Positions 1 to 5,174 of a stretch of 8,867 bases of DNA are shown in pieces (within the stretch, counting starts at the first letter, position 1; each line of letters opens with the position of its first letter). The position numbers and the translations under genes were made by a program. Origin of the DNA: JBOGED01 sp050743625 (GTDB taxonomy: Bacteria > Actinomycetota > Nitriliruptoria > Euzebyales > Egibacteraceae); NCBI GenBank assembly GCA_050743625.1, contig JBOGED010000036.1, positions 1-8,867 of the forward strand. The letters run 5' to 3'. The notes under the pieces are model-generated. The model was not told the DNA's origin. It did not search any database and worked only from the letters and a program-made list of their open reading frames with translations.

Positions 1-26
1 ATATGATGACCCGGCCGACACACCCC

Positions 27-48
27 GGCACTGGGGCGGCGCAGTGCC
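27..48. repeat. 7-bp stem-loop at window edge
   Basis: GGCACTG (27-33) and CAGTGCC (42-48) are perfect inverted repeats around an 8-nt GC-rich loop. It could be the terminator of a gene lying left of the window, but no T-run follows on the + strand. Hairpins of this size also arise by chance in such GC-rich DNA. Confidence 0.3.
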
Positions 49-63
49 TGCCACAACCCGCCC

Positions 64-89
64 TTAACTATGTAAAACGGACAAGTTAA
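64..89. promoter_or_regulatory. AT-rich dyad, possible operator or promoter element
   Basis: TTAACT-A-TGT (64-73) is the inverted repeat of ACAAGTTAA (81-89), with one bulged A and a 7-nt spacer AAAACGG. It is an AT-rich island in otherwise GC-rich DNA, about 110 nt before the zinc-finger gene. Low melting energy plus two-fold symmetry suits a promoter or a binding site for a dimeric repressor. No regulator can be named, and the gene it would control (the zinc-finger gene or one left of the window) is unclear. A run of nine G follows at 118-126. Confidence 0.3.
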
Positions 90-189
90 TCGTGCCCAGG
101 CCCTAAGTCGGAGTTCCGGGGGGGGGACGCACCCGCCTTCGTCGCTGGATGCGCAGGGCCTTGGTAGAGAAGCGTTGACAGCGCACCGA

Positions 190-195
190 TAGCCT
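190..195 (+). promoter_or_regulatory. Possible -10 box for a leaderless zinc-finger gene
   Basis: TAGCCT fits the TAnnnT pattern of actinobacterial -10 boxes and ends 6 nt before the ATG at 202, so a transcript could begin at the start codon. The G-run at 196-200 abuts the ATG too closely to be a normal ribosome binding site. A consensus-like -35 (TTGACA, 175-180) is also present but is too close to this box to act with it; 17 nt after it the sequence is GGGTAT, a poor -10. Confidence 0.25.
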
Positions 196-201
196 GGGGG
201 T

Positions 202-396
202 ATGGCACGCCAATGTCCCCGCTGTGAGCTGCGATTTCTCACCGATGTCGAGGTGAGGGATCATCTCATCGTCGACCACAAGATGGAGCCGGAGCAGCTC
301 GCGCAGCCGTACCTCCGTCCCGGCCGTGCCGGGCCGCGCTCAGCGCGTAAGGCGCCGCGCGGTGACCCCGCCCAGGATGCTCGCCGCAACCGCTGA
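202..396 (+). CDS. Small C2H2-type zinc-finger protein
   Basis: A 64-residue protein. Residues 5-26 form a clear classical zinc-finger pattern, Cys5-x2-Cys8-x12-His21-x4-His26, with hydrophobic residues at the spacings expected for a beta-beta-alpha finger (Phe12, Leu22). The tail from about residue 40 is rich in Arg, Pro and Ala and looks disordered and basic. One finger plus a basic tail could bind DNA, RNA or a protein partner; which is not shown by sequence. The last 57 nt overlap the 3' end of the convergent membrane-protein gene, so the basic tail may partly reflect constraint from the opposite strand. Small single-finger proteins of this kind occur in actinobacteria. The gene is short, but four correctly spaced ligands are unlikely by chance. 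Confidence 0.65.
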   Translation: MARQCPRCELRFLTDVEVRDHLIVDHKMEPEQLAQPYLRPGRAGPRSARKAPRGDPAQDARRNR

Positions 397-732
397 CGCG
401 ACGCAAGGCCATCTCAGCGCCGGGCGCAGCCACCTGGCGGTGGCCAGCGAGCCGGCGTCGAGCGCGTCGGCGAGCATCCCGCCTTCGGCCCACCCGCGCA
501 ACGCGTGAGGGCCGCGCTTGGCGGCGAGCAACCCGCCTACACCGAGTGCCAGCCCCCGGCCTCCCGCCATGCGGAGCGCCGCAACCGCCTGGTTGGCTGG
601 CTCCTGGCCAGGCGTCGCCATGCGCATCAGCGCACGAGGCCAGAGCGCCTCGGCGATCCCGAGCAATACACGGATTGTGGCGATGCCCTTCGCGATCGTC
701 TCCGGATCGATCGTTGTTGCCCCGGTGCTCAT
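340..732 (-). CDS. Small membrane protein of unknown function
   Basis: A 130-residue protein that I do not recognise. It has hydrophobic or amphipathic stretches near residues 16-30, 58-70 (Gly/Leu/Ala-rich) and 108-123 (Ala-rich), consistent with two to four membrane or membrane-surface helices. Residues 50-105 carry a pattern, RMAGGRGLALGVGGLLA followed later by DALDAGSLATARWL, like that of small actinobacterial integral membrane proteins with no assigned role. The start is the ATG at 732, preceded on the reverse strand by GAGG with a 6-nt spacer. Transcription diverges from the rhomboid gene, and about 78 nt separate the two starts. The 3' end overlaps the zinc-finger gene by 57 nt, tail to tail. 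The stop is TGA. Confidence 0.6.
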   Translation of the reverse strand: MSTGATTIDPETIAKGIATIRVLLGIAEALWPRALMRMATPGQEPANQAVAALRMAGGRGLALGVGGLLAAKRGPHALRGWAEGGMLADALDAGSLATARWLRPALRWPCVASAVAASILGGVTARRLTR

Positions 733-797
733 CGTGCGCCTCGATTCTTTGCGTGTTCTTGACGGAACGGGTGAGTTCGTCCGGAGACCCTAATCGC

Positions 798-803
798 TAG
801 AGT
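798..803 (+). promoter_or_regulatory. Possible -10 box for a leaderless rhomboid gene
   Basis: TAGAGT fits TAnnnT and ends 7 nt before the GTG at 811, the spacing expected if transcription starts at the codon itself. No Shine-Dalgarno sequence precedes either GTG (802 or 811). The box overlaps the GTG at 802, which argues for 811 as the start. Confidence 0.35.
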
Positions 804-810
804 GGCCTGC

Positions 811-1632
811 GTGGACACGGAAACCTCGCTTCCCACCTGTTACCGCCATCCCGATCGGGAGACCAGGCTCTCCTGCTCGTCGTGCGGAAGGCCGACGTGC
901 GTCGACTGCGTCAAGTCCGCCGCAGTAGGTCAAAAGTGCCTCGACTGCTCGGCCCCCGAAGGCCGCTCGAAGGTGATTCACGCCCGCGAGCTGCGGCCAA
1001 CCAGCGGGTCTCCGGTGACGATCGCCATCCTTGCCGTCTGCGCGCTGGCATACGTCGCCGGAAGCTTCCTGGGGTTGCGCGGGGAGCTGTTGACCATCGG
1101 GGCGCAGATCAACGCCGCGGTCGCCGAAGGTCAGTGGTACCGGCTGGTCAGCTCGGCGTTCTTGCATGGAGGGCTGGCCCACATCTTCTTCAACATGTGG
1201 GCGCTCTACGTGTTCGGGCCGCCACTGGAGCGCCGTGTGGGGAGCTGGGCGTTCGCGGCGCTTTACCTTAGCTGTGCGATTGCGGGTGGCGCCGCCTTCT
1301 ACTTGCTCGGCTCGATCCAAGGCTCGGCGGTAGGCGCGTCTGGCGCGATCTTCGGGCTGTTCGGGGCATGGCTGGCCGAATCCTTCCGCAACCGGCGGAC
1401 GCTCGCGGGGCGCGCGAACCTGAACCAGCTCCTGATCCTGCTCGCCATCAACGGCGCGCTCCCCTTGGTGTTTCCCGGCATCGCGTGGCAGGCGCACGTC
1501 GGCGGGCTGATCGCCGGCTTCGGGATCTCCATGGCGTGGGGAGTGGTCGGCGAAGGACGTGCGAGCGGCAAGGCGCGGACGCTCGTCGCCGCCGCCGTCG
1601 GCCTGATCGCCGTGGGTCTCGTCATCCTGTAA
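811..1632 (+). CDS. Rhomboid-family intramembrane serine protease with N-terminal zinc-binding module
   Basis: Rhomboids cut transmembrane segments of substrate proteins inside the membrane. Counting from the GTG at 811 (273 residues), positions 10-46 hold a B-box-like cluster of Cys10, His13, Cys22, Cys25, Cys30, Cys33, Cys43 and Cys46, expected to bind zinc in the cytoplasm. The six-helix rhomboid core runs from about residue 68 to the C-terminus. WYR (109-111) and HGGLAHIFFNM (119-129, with the oxyanion-side His124 and Asn128) are followed by the nucleophile Ser177 in GASGAIFG. His229 in AHVGG completes the Ser-His dyad. All catalytic residues are present, so it should be active; substrates are unknown. 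The alternative GTG at 802 adds three residues. The gene leads a probable operon, with the SRPBCC gene starting 9 nt after its stop. Zinc-module rhomboids are common in actinobacteria. Confidence 0.93.
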   Translation: MDTETSLPTCYRHPDRETRLSCSSCGRPTCVDCVKSAAVGQKCLDCSAPEGRSKVIHARELRPTSGSPVTIAILAVCALAYVAGSFLGLRGELLTIGAQINAAVAEGQWYRLVSSAFLHGGLAHIFFNMWALYVFGPPLERRVGSWAFAALYLSCAIAGGAAFYLLGSIQGSAVGASGAIFGLFGAWLAESFRNRRTLAGRANLNQLLILLAINGALPLVFPGIAWQAHVGGLIAGFGISMAWGVVGEGRASGKARTLVAAAVGLIAVGLVIL

Positions 1633-1641
1633 GGGGCTCAC

Positions 1642-2076
1642 ATGAGCACTGACACGGTCCGCCAGAGCGTCGTCGTCACCGCCGATCCCTGCCGGATCAT
1701 GGGCGTGATCGCCGACCTGGAGGCGTACCCCGAGTGGCAGCCCGGGATCGAGGAGGTCACCCTCCTCGGGACCGATGACGATGGGCGGGCGGAGAAAGCC
1801 CGCTTCGCGGTGAACGTGAAAGGCTTCTCCGCGGCGTTCACGCTGGCGTACGAGTACACCGCGACACAGATGCGGTGGCGACTGATCGAAAGTGACCTGT
1901 TCGCGCGCAACGACGGCGCGTACCTGTTGACCGATCGGGGCGACGGGACGACTGAGGTCACCTACGAGCTGGAGGTCGAGACCACGGTCTCCCTCCCGGG
2001 GTTCTTGCGGAAACAGATTGCGAACCGGGTCGTTGAAGGGGCGCTTGGAGGCCTGAAAGGTCGGGTAGAGGGGTAG
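1642..2076 (+). CDS. SRPBCC (START/Bet v1-like) family protein, cyclase/dehydrase type
   Basis: A 144-residue single-domain protein of the SRPBCC superfamily, whose members form a deep hydrophobic pocket that binds lipids, polyketides or other nonpolar ligands. The N-terminal strand (residues 6-14) leads into ADPCRIMGVIADLEAYPEWQPGIEEV (15-40 region), a typical signature of the polyketide cyclase/dehydrase branch. Alternating strands follow, including FTLAYEYTA at 66-74, and the C-terminal helix (about 119-140, Leu/Val-rich) would cover the pocket. No catalytic residue can be assigned, and the ligand is unknown. The start at ATG 1642 has AAGGGG 5 nt upstream, overlapping the end of the rhomboid gene, so the two are probably co-transcribed and translationally coupled. 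SRPBCC genes near ROK glucokinase and PlsC genes are familiar in actinobacteria. Confidence 0.9.
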   Translation: MSTDTVRQSVVVTADPCRIMGVIADLEAYPEWQPGIEEVTLLGTDDDGRAEKARFAVNVKGFSAAFTLAYEYTATQMRWRLIESDLFARNDGAYLLTDRGDGTTEVTYELEVETTVSLPGFLRKQIANRVVEGALGGLKGRVEG

Positions 2077-2148
2077 AGCATCGAGCTCGGGGGAGAGCGG
2101 ATGCCCCTTCTCCGTCGGGCGGAGTCGGCGCAGAATGTTCCCGAGAGG

Positions 2149-2154
2149 AAGGAG
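2149..2154 (+). promoter_or_regulatory. Shine-Dalgarno that sets the GTG start at 2161
   Basis: AAGGAG is a near-perfect anti-16S match 6 nt before the GTG at 2161. An in-frame ATG at 2101 also has a purine-rich GGGGAG about 6 nt upstream, so a form with 20 extra residues is possible. The extra segment shows no similarity to the family's N-terminus that I can see. Confidence 0.6.
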
Positions 2155-2160
2155 TCAGGC

Positions 2161-3279
2161 GTGGACGTGACTCGGACCGACATCCGCACGCTGGTCGACC
2201 GCCCTACCACCGACGTACCGGTCACCAGCGTCTACCTCAACACCGATGGCGCGCAGTTCCCCAAACCGAGCGACTACGAGGCGCGTCTCGACGCACTGCT
2301 GCGTGACGCGCGACGGCAGGCTGAGCGTCTCGGCTCCAGCTGGCTGCAAGCCGTCAAGGCGGACACCAAAGCGATTCGCCAGTGGGTCCGGACGGACTTC
2401 CAGCGTGGCGATGTCCGCGGGATCGGCCTGTTCGCGTCAGCGGGAGAGATCTTCGAGACTGTGCAGGTCGGCATCCCGGTCCGCAACGTCGCCCGCGTCA
2501 ACGACACCCCGTACGTCGTCCCGCTGGAGGCGTTGCTCAGCCGCCACAACAGCATCGGGCTCGTACTGATCGAGCGGGATAAGGCGCGGATCTTCAGATA
2601 CCGGCTCGGCCGGGCGGAAGAGTGGTTCGACCTCGAGTCCGACGTCCATCGCCAACACGAGCGCGGCGCCTGGTCACAAGCGCGTTTCCAGCGCAGCATC
2701 GAACATGAGGTGGCCCAGCACTTCAAGGAGGCCGCCGAGATCCTGCGGAAGGCGCATGAGGAGGACCCCTTCGACGTGCTCGTCCTCGCCGGCGCCCAGC
2801 CGGAGACGACGGAGTTCTCGCGCCACCTCCACCCCTACCTGCAAAAGGTGCTCCATTCCGAGCCGGTGAGCTTGCCTTCGACCCCAGGCGCGGACGAGCT
2901 GAAGGCGCGGTTCAAGGAGGTGGAGCAACACCGCGTCAGCGGTCGCCGCGCTGAGCGGCTCGCCCGCCTGGCAGCCGCGCAGGGCCAAGCCGAGAAGGCG
3001 GCCCGGGGAGTGCGGCATGTCCTGGAGGCGGTCAACTCGGGCCGGGTGGAGGTGCTGTTCGTGGTCGAGGGAGCGGGCGTGCCGGGATTTCGTAGCGCGA
3101 CGGGAGCGCTCACGCTGCGAGCGGACGAGGCCGAGGCCTACGGTGGTCCCGTCGAGCGCGTGGCGGACGTCAGCGACGAGATCATCGAGGCCGCCGTCCG
3201 GTCCGGCGCCGAGATCGAGCTGTTCCGGGACGGGGTGCGCTTGGACGGCCATCCGGTCGCGGCCCTCCTGAGGTTCTAG
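2161..3279 (+). CDS. Vms1/eRF1-like protein (bacterial release-factor-like family)
   Basis: From GTG 2161 this is a 372-residue protein with the three-part layout of bacterial proteins related to archaeo-eukaryotic release factor eRF1 and to Vms1/ANKZF1. In eukaryotes Vms1 frees nascent chains from peptidyl-tRNA on stalled 60S subunits. The N-terminal domain starts with LVDRPTTDVPVTSVYLNTDG (about 11-30). After a central strand-rich region, GAWSQARFQR (169-178) sits in the place of the GGQ/GxxQ loop, with Gln173 as candidate catalytic residue; the second Gly often seen in bacterial relatives is Ala here. The C-terminal eL30/Pelota-like domain includes VEVLFVVEGAGVPGF (about 296-310). A role in peptidyl-tRNA hydrolysis or ribosome rescue is inference; ribosome-related roles in bacteria are poorly tested. 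It lies 84 nt after the SRPBCC gene and 11 nt before the glucokinase gene. Confidence 0.82.
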   Translation: MDVTRTDIRTLVDRPTTDVPVTSVYLNTDGAQFPKPSDYEARLDALLRDARRQAERLGSSWLQAVKADTKAIRQWVRTDFQRGDVRGIGLFASAGEIFETVQVGIPVRNVARVNDTPYVVPLEALLSRHNSIGLVLIERDKARIFRYRLGRAEEWFDLESDVHRQHERGAWSQARFQRSIEHEVAQHFKEAAEILRKAHEEDPFDVLVLAGAQPETTEFSRHLHPYLQKVLHSEPVSLPSTPGADELKARFKEVEQHRVSGRRAERLARLAAAQGQAEKAARGVRHVLEAVNSGRVEVLFVVEGAGVPGFRSATGALTLRADEAEAYGGPVERVADVSDEIIEAAVRSGAEIELFRDGVRLDGHPVAALLRF

Positions 3280-3290
3280 CGCCTGTCGGG

Positions 3291-4238
3291 ATGCGCCAGG
3301 CGCTCGCGATCGGCATCGACGTCGGTGGGACCAAGCTCGCGGCGGGGTTGGTGGCCTCCGACGGTGAGGTCCTGCACTGTACCCGTCGGGCCACGCCCGG
3401 CGAGCCCACCTCGATACTCGCGGCGATCGTCGACGTGGTCGGTGAGATCGAGCGCCACTACGACATCACCGGGCTACCCGTGGGGCTCGGGATCGCGGCG
3501 ATCGTCGACGGCAAGGGGATTGCCCGCTGGGCGCCCAACTTGCCCCTCGAGGACGAGCCTGTCCGCGACCGGTTGAGCACGCGACTCGCGCGCGAGGTGT
3601 TCGTCGACAACGACGCGAGTGTCGCCACTTGGGCGGAGTACCGGGTCGGGGCTGGCTGGGGCGCGAGGGGGAGCATGGTGATGCTCACGCTCGGCACTGG
3701 CGTGGGCGGTGGCCTGGTGATCGACGGCCAGCTGCGACGTGGGTCTTCAGGGTTCGCCGGAGAGTTCGGCCACATGATCGTCGCCGAGGGCGGTCCATGG
3801 TGCCCATGCGGCAACCATGGTTGCCTCGAGGCGCTCGCGAGTGGGAACGCCATCGGGCGTGTCGCCGAGGAGGCGCTGGCTGCTGGCGCGGTGCCCGCCT
3901 CGTCCATCCTGCACGAGGTCCGTCCCGCGACAGGCAAGACCGTGACCGTCGCCGCGCACGCGGGCGACGAGTTCGCCCTCCAGGTGCTCGCCCAATGCGG
4001 CTTCTGGCTGGGGGTAGGGGTCGCGTCGTTGGTGAACGCTTTCGACCCGGAGATGGTGATCGTCGGCGGAGGCGCCATCCAAGCCGGTGATCTGCTGCTC
4101 GAACCGGCGCGCAAGTCGCTCGCCGGACGGCTGATCGGTCGAGGCCACCGCCCCATCCCACCGCTGGTCAAGGCCCACCTTGGAGACTCAGCGGGGTTCA
4201 TCGGGGCCGCTCTTCTCGCCCTTCCGGCGCCGCCGTAG
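3291..4238 (+). CDS. ROK-family glucokinase
   Basis: A 315-residue, full-length ROK kinase, expected to phosphorylate glucose to glucose 6-phosphate in the cytosol; other hexoses are possible. The phosphate-binding loop is IGIDVGGTK (7-15). FVDNDA (104-109) carries the catalytic Asp, most likely Asp108. GTGVGGGLV (135-143) is the second nucleotide-binding segment. The zinc site is GEFGHM with His161, then CPCGNHGCLE with Cys171, Cys173 and Cys178. Glu158 and His161 also fit the ROK sugar-binding ExGH pattern, and IVGGG (257-261) is a late adenosine-binding motif. Nothing suggests an N-terminal DNA-binding domain, so this is a kinase and not a ROK repressor. The start is ATG 3291, 11 nt after the preceding stop, with only a weak ribosome site (GTCGGG). 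The last 41 nt overlap mrpG on the other strand. Confidence 0.93.
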   Translation: MRQALAIGIDVGGTKLAAGLVASDGEVLHCTRRATPGEPTSILAAIVDVVGEIERHYDITGLPVGLGIAAIVDGKGIARWAPNLPLEDEPVRDRLSTRLAREVFVDNDASVATWAEYRVGAGWGARGSMVMLTLGTGVGGGLVIDGQLRRGSSGFAGEFGHMIVAEGGPWCPCGNHGCLEALASGNAIGRVAEEALAAGAVPASSILHEVRPATGKTVTVAAHAGDEFALQVLAQCGFWLGVGVASLVNAFDPEMVIVGGGAIQAGDLLLEPARKSLAGRLIGRGHRPIPPLVKAHLGDSAGFIGAALLALPAPP

Positions 4239-4533
4239 GGCGGGTCCTGGCCGCCTCACTCGCCTCCTCGCGGTAGACGGCGCGCGCGATTGCGTGGCTG
4301 GCCACGGGCGTGGTCAGCAGGAGGAAGATCACGACCAGGCCCGCGTGGGTGATCACCGCGGCGTTTCGGGTCGCGATCGAGGCGACCAGGATGGTGATGA
4401 CCCCGAACCCGGTCGCCATGCCCGCGGCGTGGAGCTGTCCGTAAAGGTCGGGCAGGCGGAGGACCCCGTACAGGCTGATCGTGGTGACCGCCAGACCAAC
4501 CATGACGAGCGCGACCGCGATCGCGTCAAGCAT
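4198..4533 (-). CDS. mrpG: Multisubunit Na+/H+ antiporter subunit G (MrpG/MnhG)
   Basis: A 111-residue membrane protein of the MrpG/MnhG/PhaG family, a small subunit of the Mrp complex that exchanges Na+ (or K+) for H+ across the cytoplasmic membrane. Three hydrophobic helices lie near residues 2-22, 37-54 and 62-80. Family marks are GVLRLPDLYGQLHAAGMATGFG (23-44) and TTPVASHAIARA (74-85), both close to consensus. A charged cytoplasmic tail follows, rich in Glu, Arg and Pro. The ATG at 4533 shares one base with the mrpF stop (TGATG), so translation is coupled. The 3' end overlaps the convergent glucokinase gene by 41 nt. Subunit G alone does not transport; subunits A and D carry the channels and are not in this window. 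Confidence 0.9.
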   Translation of the reverse strand: MLDAIAVALVMVGLAVTTISLYGVLRLPDLYGQLHAAGMATGFGVITILVASIATRNAAVITHAGLVVIFLLLTTPVASHAIARAVYREEASEAARTRPTAAPEGREERPR

Positions 4534-4799
4534 CAGAAGGGACTCCCCTCATGGTAATGACGGGCGGCCGCGAGGGTCGCGACGAACGAGAGCAGGGCGA
4601 GTGCGAGCGCGGCGTCCAGGTAGTAAGACGAGTCGCGGAGGTAGGCCAGCAGCGCCAACAGCTGGATGACGACCGTGACCAGGAGGTCAAGCGCCAGGAT
4701 CCGCTGAATCGTGTGACGGGCACGGAGCAGCGCGAAGCCGCCACCGGCAAGCAGCAGCGTGGCCCATGCCAGGGCAAAGGCGAGGAAGGCGCTACTCAT
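4533..4799 (-). CDS. mrpF: Multisubunit Na+/H+ antiporter subunit F (MrpF/MnhF)
   Basis: An 88-residue protein with three transmembrane helices (about 3-23, 33-53 and 60-80). The segment ALLRARHTIQRILALDLLVTVVIQLL (23-48 region) matches the conserved core of MrpF, including the Asp in the second helix (Asp38), and DAALALALLSFVATLA (62-77) matches its third helix. Length is normal for the family. The start is the ATG at 4799. No convincing Shine-Dalgarno lies upstream; only 13 nt (GC-rich) separate the start from the foot of the 46-bp palindrome. In standard mrp operons subunit E precedes F. Here no E gene is present, and about 375 nt of non-coding DNA lie upstream, so this is a detached F-G pair. 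The open frame extends much further upstream on this strand, but that part is antisense to plsC and not family-like. Confidence 0.88.
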   Translation of the reverse strand: MSSAFLAFALAWATLLLAGGGFALLRARHTIQRILALDLLVTVVIQLLALLAYLRDSSYYLDAALALALLSFVATLAAARHYHEGSPF

Positions 4800-4812
4800 C
4801 GCGCACCCGGCC

Positions 4813-4858
4813 CATTGTGCAGAGTTAGTCCGGAATACCGGACCAACTCTGCACAATG
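4813..4858. repeat. 46-bp near-perfect palindrome upstream of mrpF
   Basis: Two 21-nt arms (4813-4833 and 4838-4858) flank a 4-nt centre AATA. The arms begin with CATTGTGCAGAGTT and end with GTCCGG, and differ at one position (A at 4827 against C at 4844), which would be a G-U pair in a reverse-strand transcript. Such a long, tight palindrome is far beyond chance. It could be a dispersed extragenic palindrome (REP- or MITE-like), a bidirectional terminator or a binding site. No T-run follows on either strand, which weakens the classic terminator reading. An alternative small hairpin, CTGCA-CAA-TGCAG, overlaps its right edge (4849-4861). Confidence 0.85.
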
Positions 4859-4912
4859 CAGGATTCGGGGGCCTCGTCCGCGCAAGCGCCTCGGAGAAGG
4901 GCGTTACCAGAC

Positions 4913-4934
4913 CACGGCATGAACGTTTGCCGTG
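4913..4934. repeat. Stem-loop CACGGCA/TGCCGTG
   Basis: CACGGCA (4913-4919) pairs perfectly with TGCCGTG (4928-4934) around the 8-nt loop TGAACGTT, which itself contains the palindrome AACGTT. It lies 54 nt to the right of the 46-bp palindrome and has no T-run on either side. Confidence 0.45.
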
Positions 4935-4961
4935 TTGGCTATGCCCGGTATCAGCGAGGTT

Positions 4962-4986
4962 GAACCGCGAGCCTGAAGAGCGGTTC
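4962..4986. repeat. Stem-loop GAACCGC/GCGGTTC
   Basis: GAACCGC (4962-4968) and GCGGTTC (4980-4986) are perfect 7-bp inverted repeats around an 11-nt loop. It is the third hairpin in a row from 4813, which hints at a structured transcript or a cluster of palindromic elements. Confidence 0.4.
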
Positions 4987-5162
4987 GCTGAATGCTCCCG
5001 GGCGGTCTGGGCCTCAGGTGCAACTTTCCTTCGGATGCGCCAGGATTGCCGGAGCCGCCCTCGCCCGGGCGCCGCAAAGAGCGCACGAACCGCAACGCCG
5101 TGAGCGTGGACGCTCCGAAAAGGGAGCACCAAAGGGCATTGGGCGGGGGGTCGAACGACTCG

Positions 5163-5168
5163 TACACT
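5163..5168 (+). promoter_or_regulatory. Possible -10 box for plsC
   Basis: TACACT fits TAnnnT and ends 6 nt before the GTG at 5175. A TTGGGC (5139-5144) 18 nt upstream is a loose -35. If used, the plsC transcript would be leaderless, which agrees with the lack of a Shine-Dalgarno before the GTG. Confidence 0.35.
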
Positions 5169-5174
5169 CCCGAG

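Larger units (their letters stand above)
4859..5162. other. Non-coding stretch between mrpF and plsC with hairpins
   Basis: No reading frame here looks like a protein on either strand. The plsC frame is open back to 4992, but its translation is low-complexity Pro, Arg and Gly sequence unlike the family's start. Two stem-loops lie in the left half (listed separately) and short self-complementary GC tracts near 5064-5076. No known riboswitch, tRNA or ncRNA could be recognised. It may be the leader of mrpF, the upstream region of plsC, or remnant DNA. Confidence 0.5.

Noticed and set aside
118..126. Run of nine G as a phase-variation tract
   Set aside because: It lies outside any gene and about 75 nt before the nearest start, with no evidence of length-dependent control; at most it is prone to sequencing error.
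175..180. TTGACA as the -35 of the zinc-finger gene
   Set aside because: With a 17-nt spacer the matching -10 would be GGGTAT, overlapping the ATG; no usable start lies downstream, so the match is probably chance.
790..1641. A 283-codon reverse frame across the rhomboid gene
   Set aside because: It is low-complexity and charged, covers the rhomboid gene on the opposite strand, and lacks any recognisable domain.
2674..3252. A 192-codon reverse frame inside the Vms1-like gene
   Set aside because: It is antisense shadow coding of a family-like gene and has no motif of its own.
4992..5174. N-terminal extension of plsC from ATG 4992
   Set aside because: The added 61 residues are Pro/Arg/Gly-rich and unlike acyltransferases; GTG 5175 gives the normal length and has a plausible promoter next to it.
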